This document shows, piece after piece, positions 22,178 to 32,944 of a stretch of DNA of 64,000 nucleotides (position 1 is the first letter of the stretch; every line of letters begins with the position of its first letter). The stretch is from NCBI GenBank assembly GCA_037355855.1, contig CM074760.1, positions 2,596,501-2,660,500 on the forward strand. Reading direction: 5' to 3'. This DNA comes from Pseudo-nitzschia pungens. Taxonomy: Eukaryota; Bacillariophyta; Bacillariophyceae; Bacillariales; Bacillariaceae. The notes beneath the pieces are model-generated. The model saw only the letters and a list, made by a program, of their open reading frames with translations. It was not told the origin of the DNA and did no database searches. The position numbers and the translations under genes are program-made.

Positions 22178-23098
22178 CTATTCGTCCTCGTCGTCCGAGG
22201 ATTCGCCATCGAACTCGTCGTAATCGGAATCCTCTTCGGCAGTGGATTCGGTTTCTTCCTCCTCCTGGTCGTACGGCCCGGTTTCCACGCCCACCGTCAG
22301 GGGTATTGTTTCTTCCAGGATCTGGCACTCGAGGTCCACCAGCTTGTCCTTGATCAGGACGACCAGTGCCGAAAAGGCCTTGGCGACCTGCCCAAAGGCC
22401 ACCTGCACGATCAAGAGCTTGAAGGGAAGCCCCACGTGGACGTACCGGTGCCAGGACGGCCACCGCTCCCACAAGAATCCCGAGACCAGCAGGCGATTGA
22501 CGAGGGCCTCGATGATCGGCAGGATCTGGATGGTAACGAAGGTCACCAGGATTCCCACCACCATGGGCAGGCGGTTCCCGTCCAGCAGCGTCGACAGGAG
22601 GACGCCCTTGGGTCCCGTGTGCTGCAGGAGCGAGTACCTTGAATTGGGGCTGAACCACGAGCTCAGCACGGCGTATTTGTCGTTCCACATCGGCTCGACC
22701 TTGGAGGGATCGTCCCGACGCAACCGGTTGAGCGCCGCGAGGGTGATCCACTTGTCGGTGTGGGCCAGTTCCATCGGGACCACCAGCTTGGAACCGGGTT
22801 CCGGCTCGTAGCTGATCAGGCAGTGTCCCGGATCGGCCTCGGTGCTCAGGGCGCAGTCCCAGTCGACCTTTTGGGGCGGGGTGGTTCCCTCGGGGGTCGC
22901 CACGTCCTGGATGGTGGGGAGGGGGAGTCCCCGCTTGGCCAGGGTCTCGCTGAGGTAGGTCGCCCGCAGCTGCAGGAGGACCTGCTGCTTCATTCGGTAG
23001 GCCTGCAGTTTGTCGTATTCGGGGTGTTGTCGGATGTCACTGGCATTTTCGCCGGTTTGTTCTTCCCCGTCTTCTTCTTCTTTCTCGTTGTCGTCCAT
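22178..23098 (-). CDS. Two-helix membrane protein, possibly plastid; N-terminus uncertain
   Basis: From ATG 23098 the protein has 306 residues. Two hydrophobic segments lie at about 178-201 (MVVGILVTFVTIQILPIIEA) and 221-249 (PFKLLIVQVAFGQVAKAFSA); the C-terminus is very acidic (EEEETES, SSDDEDE). The segment before them (YRMKQQVLLQLRATYLSETL) is helical. I do not recognise the family. The same frame is open upstream to 23236 and reads like a transit peptide (RAFRTAFAIPRGG) but has no ATG; an ATG at 23381 in another frame begins a signal-anchor-like sequence (SLFFLAALMLVLQIVVATTS). A one-base shift near 23210-23225, or an undetected splice, would join them into a bipartite plastid pre-sequence. 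GC content is higher than in the neighbours to the left. Confidence 0.7.
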   Translation of the reverse strand: MDDNEKEEEDGEEQTGENASDIRQHPEYDKLQAYRMKQQVLLQLRATYLSETLAKRGLPLPTIQDVATPEGTTPPQKVDWDCALSTEADPGHCLISYEPEPGSKLVVPMELAHTDKWITLAALNRLRRDDPSKVEPMWNDKYAVLSSWFSPNSRYSLLQHTGPKGVLLSTLLDGNRLPMVVGILVTFVTIQILPIIEALVNRLLVSGFLWERWPSWHRYVHVGLPFKLLIVQVAFGQVAKAFSALVVLIKDKLVDLECQILEETIPLTVGVETGPYDQEEEETESTAEEDSDYDEFDGESSDDEDE

Positions 23099-23381
23099 GG
23101 TTGCCGTTCCAAACACACTGCCACCGCGGGGAATGGCAAAGGCCGTTCGAAATGCTCTCCCCCGGGACGCAGCAAGCGTGGTTCTCCCGGAAGCTCCCGC
23201 ACCACCACCAATGGTCGAATGAGGTTGTCGCCACAACGATTTGCAACACCAGCATCAACGCAGCGAGGAAAAAAAGGGACGGAGCGCTGTGCCGCCGACC
23301 CCGGCATTTGTTTCGGCGGGAGGATTCGATGCGATCCTCCTCCACCAAGGGTCGAATCGGTGGCGTTCTCGTGGCATCCAT

Positions 23382-24193
23382 TATTGTTGTCTGTCAACGA
23401 CACTGGATCCTTTTGTACTGCTAATCTTGCACAAGGGATCGTGGTCGATGTCGAGTTTGGCAATGAGGCAGGCGGGAGGGACAGTAAGATTATCGATATC
23501 GCAACCTTGCTTTCGATGTCACCGCCGGGTGTCGTTCTTTCTTTCTCTCTCACACATCGCCGGGGTGTTTTCGGTGTTCGTATTGCATTAAAAGTTACCG
23601 TAATTACGGTAGATCATCGATGATGTTTGGATTTGGGATTCGCTCGAAAAGTGTTTTTACACGTGTAGAGGGAAATCCGAACCTGTCGGTGTTTCGCGCG
23701 TGTTCGCGCTTCGAAAGACACGTCTGTCCGTCGACTTATGTCCAAAGCATTGCTGAACGAAAGTAAGCGCTGTAAACCACCAACGAAACACAAAAACGCC
23801 GCAATTACTAATGCACAAACACGTATCTGGAGCAAGATTTACCAGTGTGAAGGTAAGTTACCTGTACTGTGCACGAGTACTGTAATGTACTGTACCTTAC
23901 GTACTCCGCCGCAGATGAAATGCGCACATGCTATTTTTGAGAAAGCGTTCCCGCGCGTGATTTTAAAAATCTGCGGCTGTGTGGGGGTCTTTCTTTCGTG
24001 TTCTCCTCTTACTCGTAATTTGTACCGAATGGGCAAGAACGAATGAATCAATATCTACGGTGAGCAAGAGCTACTAATTCCCGTACTCGTACTACGAGCT
24101 TACTTGTACTTATCGTATCTCCCATACCGTCCACCGTCTTCTCACAAACCACCCCTCCTGGTTCCAATCTCTCGACGACTGTCCTCTATCACC
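23382..24193. other. Divergent intergenic spacer
   Basis: Likely holds promoters for the membrane protein (-) and the BFR1-like gene (+). It contains TTACCGTAATTACGGTA near 23594-23610 and repeated CGTACT/TACGAGC words just upstream of 24100. No supported gene. Confidence 0.5.
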
Positions 24194-26264
24194 ATGGCCG
24201 AAGAAGCAGCGACACCGGCGGCTCCCGCCCCCGTTACCGAGGAGAAAACCGACAACAACAAGGGCAAGAACAACCGAAAGAAGGATGAGACCCCCATCGA
24301 GGAGCTCTTCGATCTTTCCCAGCCCATCCCCCGTGTAAGTGCATCACCGACCGAAAAATAAAATGACCCACGCATCCGAAAATCCGAAACCCGGCTCCAT
24401 CGCATCCCATCGCATCACATCGCATCGGTCCAATGATCTGCGGATCGGAAAACGCACATCAGGCTCTGCCCCTGTCGACCGCGACACGATGTGGCGGTCA
24501 CAACGTGAAACCGATCGTACTGGCACAGGTGGGGAGAGAGCGTAGACACATGCATTGCTTCGGCATTGGAGATCTTGCGGATGGAGTAACTCCTGTACGG
24601 ACGACAATCGCTATCTACAGATTTGGATGAATAAATTCAGTGGACCCGACGTGCTCGAACGGAATCTAAATGGCCGTGTGTGCTTTGAATTGCATCCCAG
24701 ACTCCGTCATTGGCACGGTAACTCACCTCTCTTGTTTCATCGGATTTCGCCGTTCCCATCCATCCGTGCAATGTTCCTCGCTTCTCCACAGGTCGACAAG
24801 CCCGACAAGGCCGCACACGAGGCCAAGCTCAACGAGTTGAACGCCAAGTTCGAGGAACTCAAGAAGGACAAGGAGAAGGTCCAGAAAAAGATCGAGGAGA
24901 CCATGTCTTCGGGCAAGAACACCGAGATCGGCAGGGCCAAGGAGGCCATGTTGGCCCTCCGCCAAAAGAAGGGCAAGCTCATCGAGGAGAAGAAAAGCAT
25001 CCGCGCCGAGCTCGATTTGCTCAAAAAGTCCATGGACAAGCTCCTCCAGGACAAGAAGGACGCCAAGTCCTCGGTCCGATTCAACTCGGTCGAAGATATC
25101 GAGAAAGAGATCCAAAAACTCCAGAAACAACAGGAAACGACGTCTATGAGTTTGACGGAGGAAAAGAAATTGATCAAGGAGATGGACGCTCTTAAGGCCT
25201 CCAAGGAAAAGGTCAAGGACGTCAAGTCCAAGGACGCCAGCCTCGACGAGACCAAAAAGCAACGAAACGCCGTCAACGACAGCATCAAGGCCAAGGACAA
25301 GGAAATCGACGCCGTTACTAAGGAAATGGATGAGGTGGGTGCCAAAATGAAGGCCATGAACGAAAAGGAGACGGACAAACGAACCGTCCTGGATGGTTTG
25401 TTCAAGGAACGCGAAAATCTCAAGAAGGAGATTTCGGTCGTCTTGAAGGAGAAGGACACCCTCCGTGACGAGTACAGAGCAAAGAACAACGACTGGTGGA
25501 ACACCCAGAGAGCCGTCAAGGCCCAGAAACAACTCAAATACGAGGAGGAAAAGAAGGCCCGCGAGGCCGAAAAGGCTGCCTACCTCAAGAAGATGGAAGA
25601 GGAAGAGCTCAAGAAGATCCCTTACGAGGAGGAACAGGGACTCTGCGACTACCTCGCCGATTACTTGGAACGCACCTACCTCAACGCCGGATCCTCTACA
25701 GCCAAGGTTTCCGTCAAGAAGGAAGAAGTCATTGCCGTCAAGGACGATCCGTTCGCTGGCATGGTCGCGAAGGTCAAGAAGAGCGGTGACGAGGAGGACT
25801 ACTTCTCCAAGGGCAAGGGCAAGTCCAAGAAGAAGCGCCAACGTGCCCCCAAGAAGACCACCCCCACTACTCCCTTCACCCTCAGTGTGGATTCCTTCGA
25901 ACAGTTTGGTTCGATCGGATTGAACCCTCCCACCAAGCTCGACGAGGTCGAGAACTCGGTCAAGGAGCTCCGCGAAAAGAAGATCTGGTACTCGCAACAA
26001 CCCCGTGGATCCGTCCCCACCGCCAAGGACATTCGCAAGAAGAACGAAAAGAACCACCAGAAGCTGCGGCAAACGCCGTCCTCCGCTCCCACCGGAAAGT
26101 TCACCGCTTCGGACGACGCCTTTGTCCCTCTCGGGAACGGAGCGTCCTCGTCTGCGGGTGTCCCATCGTGGGGAGCCGGGCTCAAGCCCACCCCCACCCT
26201 TTCCGGTGACCAGGTCATCAATGCCGAGGACCCCACCCCCGCCGATGCTGCCGCTCAGGAATAA
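24194..26264 (+). CDS. BFR1-like coiled-coil protein
   Basis: Two exons, 24194-24334 and 24792-26264, joined in phase 0 over a 457-nt intron (CCCCGT|GTAAGT, TCCACAG|GTC), giving 537 residues. The start has an ideal ACC-ATG-G context. After a short Ala/Pro and Lys-rich N-terminus, residues about 48-340 form an almost unbroken charged coiled coil with K-x-K-K-I-E-E-T, IRAELDLLKKSMDKLLQDKK and R-F-N-S-V-E-D-I-E. The R-F/Y-x-S-x-x-E-I-E-x-x-I-x-x-L-Q block and the Q-x-x-Q-E-x-x-x-x-S-L-x-E-E-K-K-L-I-K-E pattern fit the yeast Bfr1 family, mRNP/polysome-associated proteins at the ER. The C-terminal part is Lys-rich (SKKKRQRAPKKTT) and disordered. Codon use is strongly GC-biased, as expected of an abundant translation-linked protein. 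A 516-codon ORF on the opposite strand is a shadow. Confidence 0.8.
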
Positions 26265-26838
26265 ACCCCCCAATCCACAACCCGTTGGGTCGTGTCACAG
26301 GATGAGACAATCGTTGGTCGTTCCCCGAAATCCGAACGAGCAAGTTCTCCGTGTTAACATCCCAGCGCACGATCGTTCCTCGTGCAACCCAAAGCACGGA
26401 TCCGAGCAAACCATCGGGCACCGCAAACGCAACTCCAACCCTACTCTCCAAAAATCAGCAAAAAAATGGCTACGAATAGTCGATTCGACTCCCTTACTTC
26501 ATCACAATATCATACAAATATTTACTTAATGCTCCTAATAATATCTTCTCTGTCACATTACTGTTCGAGTGCCGATTTCGACCGCGGTTGGCGGTGTCCC
26601 TGACAAATCAATATGTTCGTGCCATGCAGTCTGTCAACGAAACGACTTCCCCGCAAAAAATGCCTTTGTCTGCAGCGTTGTCGATCGGTTTGAATTGAAC
26701 GAATACCCCTGAACGATGCACCTGCAAACGACCTCCTTTTCGACTACGGTTGGAACAAGACGAATCGTTGTGTACGTTTTGGTCGAAAAAAAATCACACG
26801 TGCAAGAAATTGAATGTCCAACTGGTACTAGTAGTAGT
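26265..26838. other. Spacer between convergent genes
   Basis: 3' flanks of the BFR1-like gene and the MUS81-like gene. No gene, RNA or repeat signal is seen beyond short ORF noise. Confidence 0.55.
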
Positions 26839-29800
26839 CTACAGCTTCTTCCATTGGTCTGGATTGAATGGATACCCCCGTTCGATGCACTTGCAAATCC
26901 CTTTTTTGTGGCACCAAACGTGCATGGCTCGGGCAAGTTTCAGACCCGAGACATCCCCCGTGGTGCTCAGCCGATACCGTCCCTTCTTTTCGATGACCAG
27001 GGGTGGATCCGCGGGCTGTTTCAGTAGCTTCATGCAGCTCCACCCATCGTAGTCTGAAACAGCAAAATTCATTCCGGAGGAATCGTTAGAAGTACCGTAT
27101 TGTTGTTGTGCCCAATGCTTCCATCCAGCGGTCTCTCCCCAACCAACAGAAAACAGCGAAGCAAACACGAACAAACTCACGATAGGGTCCCGTCTGTGTC
27201 GTCCCGCCGCTGAACGGATCCTTCTTGATGTCGGTTTCGTCGGCCAGCACGTAGAGTTGGTCTTTGGTGCCCCCCGCGTACTCGTAAATCCCCGCTTGAG
27301 CCGCGTCCTGCTGGATCTGGATCGCCACCAACACGGCGGTGGCCCCCGTGTCCAGATTGGTGGGAACGTACAGCCCCCTTTGTTGCCGCAGCCGGTAGAC
27401 CTCCGGCGGAAGGTTGGTCGGATCCATCAACCGCTCGATCAATTCGGCCTTGTTTCCCGACTTTTTCATCCCGAGCTCGGTGCATCTTTCCTTCAGGCTG
27501 GAGAGGGTCCACTTGGAATACTCGTGCTTGGCTTCGTCGGGTTGCTCCTCCGCCCGCGGTTCGCTTCCGGCGGGAAGAGGAGGATCCTTCCGGCGACCGC
27601 TCGCGGGATTGGAAGCCCTCGCGCTGGATGCTCCGGAGGGAATGGCGGAGCACGAGTGCGCGGTCGTCTCGAAGGATTGTCGCCTCACCTCGTCGAGTCC
27701 CTCTCGCGCGTCGAGCTTGAATCGTTTCCGGGCACCCTCGCTCCGATGCTTCGGAATCCCGTGTCGCGTTGCCGCCACCGAGGCGAGCGATCGCCTCTTT
27801 TGGCTCGGGTTTCGGAGTCGTTCCGTTTCCAGCGCCACGGGCCGCAATCCCAGCCCGAAATCGAGGTCATCGTCGTCGTCGTCGTCGTCGTCGCTCATCA
27901 GGTCCACCGTTGCCCCGCGCGTTTGCGGCCTCGATATGCTCGGAGGCTTGCGGTGTTGCGCCGCCGGCGCCAGCGCCGCAGCCGCCGCCCCACGGGCCGT
28001 CTCCCGTTTTGCGTGGTACCGGGCCAGCCGCGAGAAATCCGTCTCCTTCGGGATCTTCCGGACCGCTTCCACGAATTCGTTGTAGGTGAGCCTCGCCTCG
28101 AGCCTCCCGGTCCGCACGTCCGTCGCGACGGACTCGGCCCACCGGGCCAGCTCGAACATGGAGTGCTCGACGCAGCTGGTGCGCAGGACCTCGAATCCCT
28201 CCGTGTGGAGGTTGTCGACCTCCGAGTCGAAGCGTTCCCGGGAGACCTTGTGGCGGGCGTTCCCGACAAAGCCGTTCGAGACGAGGTGTTTTTCCACCTT
28301 GCCCTCGATGATGTAGGCCATCCGGCAGTTGTCGTAGCCAAAGACGAACTGTCCCTGGTACATTCGGTGCTTTTGCTTGGTCCAGCGTCCGTCGTCCATG
28401 TCGATGGACTTGGCGACGTCCTCCACCGACTTGCGCTCCACCAGGATCGGGCAGAGCTTGTCCCCCGAAAAGAAGCAGTAGTCCCCGATCTTGAGCGTGT
28501 TAACAAAGTAGGGTATCTTCCGCATGTCCAGCTTGTTGCACATTTCGTGGAGGACCCTTCGGTACTTGTTGCCCGCGCCTCCCTCACGGAGGTCGACCGC
28601 CAGACAAATGGTGTCGTACTTGGGGTCGACCCTTCGGAGGTTGCTGGAGCGGTAGTGGCCGACCGGGCCGGGGAGGGAGCGCTTCGAGAGGAGGACGGCC
28701 GTTTCGAATCCCTTGGGCGTGAGCTCGTAGTGGAGGTCGCCCCGGATCGATCGTTTTCGGAGGTGCTGCGTTTTCCGCACCGTCCCGTCGGGCAGATCGA
28801 CCTCGATCGGGACCAGCAGTTTTTCGATCTGCTTGAATTCCGCGGACACGGTCGATTGGGTTCGATAGTAGGCGACCCCCCCGTCGGGGTCGCCCCTCCG
28901 CTCGAGCTTGCCCGGGCAGTCGGGGTGCAACCGGCAATCGATCCGGGGAATCAGGTCCCGGAGCGAGACCCAGTACCGTTTCTGGGACAAGAGGGCCTCC
29001 CGCGCTTCGGGATCGAACGGAAAGCGCGCCAGCGGCTGCTGCGTTCGTTCCGGCACCTTTCTCCACCGGCTCACGATCACCTCCTTCATGGCCACCAGGC
29101 AGGCCTCGGCAATGGAACAGTATCGCGGTTGGCTCCCCGCAGCATTCGCGGCACTCGCATCCCGAGCTGGCCGCTGGTGCCGCTGCTGCTGGCGTTTTGG
29201 ATCGCGGACGTGCTCCTTGTCCAGCGCGCCGGTCGAGCAAAGGTTTTCGTCGAACCGCCTCAGGCTGTCGAGGGTCGAAAATCCCGATCGTCCCCGCTTG
29301 GGGTTGTGGAATCTGGTGCGAAAGGCGTACTCCCCCAGGGACCGGACGGGAAAATCGTCGGCCGCGACGGCCAGGTCGACGATCCGTCCCACGTACTGGT
29401 CCAGCTGCTTGGCCTTGTAGGAATCCTTGGTGAGGTGCGTCCGGGCGTGCTTCCACATCCCCAGGAGGAGGTTGGGACGAATGTCCGGGTGGAGCTTGGT
29501 GGCGGCGCGGAGCTTGGGGTAGCAAATTCCGCAGCCGGGGGACGGGGGGCTGCCATTGCCATTGCCATTGGAATTGCCATTGGAATTGCCATTGGAATTG
29601 CTATAGCTACTATTTCTTGCAGCGCTAGCAGCCCTGCGCTTGGCGTAGGGATTCTTCACGAGTTGCGTCGCGCTCGCGGACGACGCAAACGCTGCCGACC
29701 GATCTCCCGGGGACGGTGTGGTCGTCGTCGTCGTGATCGCGATCGCGATTGCGATCGCGGTCCCCCGCGGCGGGGTGGGGCGAGGGGTCCCGCCGCTCTT

Positions 29801-31405
29801 GGCCGCGGAGGGGGGAGTGACGCGGCTCGCGGTGCTGCCGCTCGCGGACGAGGCCACGGAATCGGTGTCCCGAGACCGCGTCCGCGCCAGGGGAGTCGTC
29901 GCGGGTGCGGTCGTGGTTGCGGTCGCAGGTGCGGTCGCAATCGCGGTTGTCTTGCGCCTGGCATAGGGATTGGGAACAGCGGTTTTGTGCCGGCTATTGT
30001 TCCCCGGAAGCGCGGGTCCCGACCGATTGGGAGTCGAGGACGAGAAGGAGGAGGACAGCGGCGGGGACTTGGCGTACGGTTTGGCTCCGGGGCGGTCGTT
30101 GCCATTGCCGTTGCCGTTGCCGTTGCCATTGCCGTTGCCATTGCCATTGCCGTTGCCCTTTCCGTTGCCGCAGACCGCCGGGCGAGGCTGTTTCGTTGCG
30201 GAATCACTCGGTTGGAGGGGTCGGGCGGCGGTGCCACTCTGCGGGAGCGACGAGCGAGAGGAACCGGTGCGCGCCGCGGGAATCGGTGCGCTCGCGGAGG
30301 CGGACGACGGGAACGCCGACGCGGCCGTGAGTCCGCTCGGCCGCAACATCGCGACCCAATCGTCGTCGCTATCGTCGTCGTCGCTATCGCCATCGCTATC
30401 GCCATCGTCGTCGCTATCGTCGTCGCGGTCGCAGCTCGGGTGCCTCGTGGCGTCGTCGCCCTTCGCGGAAGGAACGACGGGACGGTGCCGCGGACGAGAT
30501 CGGGCTTGCGAGGAACCGGGAGCATCGCCGGCGGATTTGGTCGAGGATGCCGAAACCGGAGGCGGCTCAACGACAAGCGCCTCGTTTGTCGCGGACGCTG
30601 GCGCTGGTGGTTTTCTCGCGGACGATGGCAACGACGACGACCGCGGCGATGAGAATGCCGAGGGCGGTGGATCCACAATCATTACATCGTCGTCCTCCTC
30701 GTCGTCCTCCTCGTTGTCGTCTTCGCTGTCGTCCACGCGGATTTCCTCGCGAGTCGGTGGCTGCGTTCGAGTCGGGGACGATGCACCCGCGACGGGAATC
30801 CTCGCTCGGTTGCTCCGCATGGTTCCGGAACTCCCAACCAGATCGATTGCGTTCCGGGACGAGGAAGCAGCAGCAGCAGCAGCACCAGCAGCAGGAGAAG
30901 AAGAAGAATCAGCACCCGCAGCACCCGCAGCACAAGCGTTGCGTCGGGGGTTCGGGATCCACACGACCACATCATCGTCGTCCTCGTCGTCCTTCGTCTC
31001 CTCCGGATTGCCCTCTCTTCCAAGGTGCGAGGTGCCGCAACGATTCGGGGGAGAAGGATTCGGATTCCGAGCCGAGCCCGGGAGTTCGTATCCGTTCGAG
31101 ACCGAGTCGCGCAGCCAGGACGAGGGACCCAGAGACGGCGGTGAAGACGAAGACGACGAAGGCAACAGTGAGAAAGACGACGAAGACGACGACGACGACA
31201 ATGAGGAAGCACTGCGGGGAGCCAGGGCAGCAGTAGCAGCAGCAGCAAGAGCACCGCAGTTGGCGGCCCGATGGTTTCGATGCGATTGCGCAGTGCTCGC
31301 CGCTGCTCCGGACGTTGCGGGCGGTGGGATTGCGAGTGCGTTGCCGTTCGCGCTGTCGTCGTCGTCGTCGTCGTCGTCGTCGAGGAGATCTACAACGTCC
31401 ACCAT
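26839..31405 (-). CDS. MUS81: MUS81-type structure-specific endonuclease with SAP and extra winged-helix regions
   Basis: Two exons on the minus strand: 31405-27181 and 27053-26839, joined over a 127-nt intron (C|GTGAGT, TTTCAG|ACTAC, phase 1), giving 1479 residues. About the first 640 residues are low complexity (Asp runs, Asn-Gly repeats, Ser/Pro/Thr). Then come an N-terminal helical region (LGMWKHARTHLTKD), a winged-helix segment (about 855-900, RGDLHYELTPKGFE) and the XPF/ERCC4 nuclease core with GDYCFFSGD and the catalytic VERKSVEDVAKS (about residue 990). I do not see the usual C-terminal tandem helix-hairpin-helix; instead there is an acidic linker, a SAP domain (about 1290-1325, WTLSSLKERCTELGMKKSGN) and, across the splice, a second winged-helix-like segment (YDGWSCMKLL, then KGRYRLSTTG). 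MUS81 cuts branched recombination and replication intermediates with an EME partner. Long plus-strand ORFs here are GC-rich shadows. Confidence 0.85.
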
Positions 31406-31439
31406 TGCGTGTTGCGTGTTGCGTGTTGCGTGTTGCGTG
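31405..31439. repeat. TTGCGTG heptamer repeat, 5 units
   Basis: Five perfect TTGCGTG units beginning at the start codon of the MUS81-like gene, i.e. in its 5' leader. Confidence 0.95.
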
Positions 31440-31490
31440 TTGTATATCGTGCACTTCTCGGGCTCACGCTCGCGCTCGATCGATTTGATT

Positions 31491-31560
31491 CGATTCGATT
31501 CGATTCGATTCGATTCGATTCGATTCGATTCGATTCGATTCGATTCGATTCGATTCGATT
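31491..31560. repeat. CGATT pentamer repeat, 14 units
   Basis: Fourteen perfect CGATT units (70 bases) about 90-155 bases upstream of the MUS81-like start, in the divergent spacer with the cyclotransferase-like gene. The minus frame stays open through it and reads an I-E-S-N-R repeat, because a pentamer unit gives a five-codon period with no stop. Confidence 0.97.
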
Positions 31561-32190
31561 CAATCAATGCCAAGGGCTGTGTGTTGTCGTCGAGTGTTGG
31601 TGGATGGTTGTGCTCCTTTCGTCGTGCACCAATCGAATCAACCGACCAACCAAATCAATCAATCAATCAATCAATCGATTTCTCGGATCATCCACTTTTT
31701 GGGATCTCTTCCTTCCGAAACCTTGCAATGTTACCAACAAGTCTTCGCTTGCAATGGTTTGGCTTGGCTTGGCGGGTGATGGATGGTAATTACCTCACTG
31801 TACGGTAACCTTACCAATCAAAGTGGAGAAACAATACGATTCCGTATCTAGTATCTACCTCGTACCAATTCAATTTCATGCACAAGAAGCAAAGATTTTG
31901 ATTGAACACACATTCGAGGTTGTGAAGTTGATTGCCAAACTGGTGCGAGCACTGGTACTACCAGTAAGGTTACCGGTAAGGTAAGAGTAAGATTATCCTA
32001 CGACTTCTTGTCGAGAGGCAATGCCAGGAGAGATTGTTTCAGTTCATTTTTTGGCGCGTCATTTTTGGCGCGATTTTCGTGTCAGGAATTCGCGTGGGTA
32101 TGTATATATATAATATATATACTATATCCTAACTTACCCTCCCTTCATCAAAAAAGATCCTCGACATGTTTTGATGACGATTGACCGTAA

Positions 32191-32254
32191 TCCATGATCC
32201 ATGATCGATGATCGATGATCGATGATCGATGATCGATGATCCATGATCCATGAT
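32191..32254. repeat. ATGATCG/ATGATCC heptamer repeat
   Basis: About nine 7-base units ATGATC[GC] in the leader of the cyclotransferase-like gene. The units contain many ATG triplets, so they would create several upstream start codons if transcribed. Confidence 0.9.
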
Positions 32255-32350
32255 GAATGGAAACGATTTCCAACCTCAACACTCCACAACTCCGCATTCA
32301 ACAAGCATCGAAAGCAGCGCAACCAATTACTTCTTGCATTACCAACCACC

Positions 32351-32944
32351 ATGCGCCTCCCTGTTCCCGGAACCGTCGCAAGCCACACGTGCTTTGTCTA
32401 CGGAACGCTCATGGCCCCGGAGGTCCTCCGGACCCTCCTGGGGAGGGTCCCCGACATGGATCCGCGGCCGGCCTATCTTCCGACCGGATACTCGCGGCAC
32501 CCGGTGAAGGGTCGGGTCTTTCCGGCCGTCATTGCCAACAACAACAACAGCCGCAACAGCAACAGCAATGATGCATCCGAACCAGAACAACAACGAGACA
32601 GGGTGAGGGGTCTGATCCTGTCGGGCATCCACTCCGACGAGATGGACCGCCTGGACTGGTTCGAGGCCGACGAATACGAGCGACGGACCATCTCCGTCGA
32701 GCTCAGGGGCGGGAATGACACCGACAGTGATAACCCGCAATCGATATCGCAATCCGAATCGCAATCCGAATCGGAATGGGTCGATGCGCAGGTCTACGTC
32801 TGGTGCGCGGGAGACCACCATCTCGACCTCCGCGAATCGTGGTCCTTCGAAACCTTTTCCGCCGAACAACTCGGGTGGTACCTCCGGTCGACCGTGCGTC
32901 CCTGTCGAGACGACTACGACAACAACAACAATCGCGAGGAGTGA
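32351..32944 (+). CDS. Gamma-glutamylcyclotransferase-like (AIG2-fold) protein
   Basis: Single exon, 197 residues from ATG 32351 (ACC-ATG context); the frame is open upstream to an ATG at 32243 within the heptamer repeat, which I consider leader. The N-terminus carries the family signature FVYGTLMAPEVLRTLLGR (Y-G-T-L loop that binds the substrate). Further on, VRGLILSGI and DEMDRLDWFEADEYERRTI supply the acidic catalytic Glu region (E-A-D-E-Y-E-R). An Asn/Ser-rich insertion (about residues 60-80) and a Ser-Glu-Gln repeat (ISQSESQSESE) interrupt the fold at loops. Family members release 5-oxoproline from gamma-glutamyl compounds; the exact substrate is not deducible. Confidence 0.85.
   Translation: MRLPVPGTVASHTCFVYGTLMAPEVLRTLLGRVPDMDPRPAYLPTGYSRHPVKGRVFPAVIANNNNSRNSNSNDASEPEQQRDRVRGLILSGIHSDEMDRLDWFEADEYERRTISVELRGGNDTDSDNPQSISQSESQSESEWVDAQVYVWCAGDHHLDLRESWSFETFSAEQLGWYLRSTVRPCRDDYDNNNNREE

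Larger units (their letters stand above)
31440..32350. other. Divergent promoter region rich in simple repeats
   Basis: Between the MUS81-like (-) and cyclotransferase-like (+) genes. Besides CGATT repeats it has AATC units (31653-31675), AGGTTACCGGTAAGGTAAG words (31970-31990), a TATATATATAATATATATAC patch (32103-32123) and GATCGAT/GATCCAT heptamers (32191-32254). No gene. Confidence 0.6.

Noticed and set aside
22760..23623. 287-codon plus-strand frame opposite the two-helix membrane protein
   Set aside because: No domain or suitable start; antisense of GC-rich coding sequence.
23614..23835. Minus-strand ORF with hydrophobic N-terminus
   Set aside because: Its first codon is TTG, no ATG precedes the hydrophobic part, and no family is recognised.
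24723..26273. 516-codon minus-strand frame opposite the BFR1-like gene
   Set aside because: Leu-rich antisense translation of Lys/Glu codons; no start context or domain.
27257..30652. 1131-codon open frame on the plus strand over the MUS81-like gene
   Set aside because: Arg/Pro/Val-Ala-Ile low complexity without domains; it is the shadow of GC-rich repeat-laden coding DNA whose opposite strand has an intact ERCC4 nuclease.
29970..31808. 612-codon plus-strand open frame ending in the CGATT repeat
   Set aside because: Shadow of the same gene; it contains repeats such as L-P-L-P and S-I-R-F-D that mirror the simple sequence.
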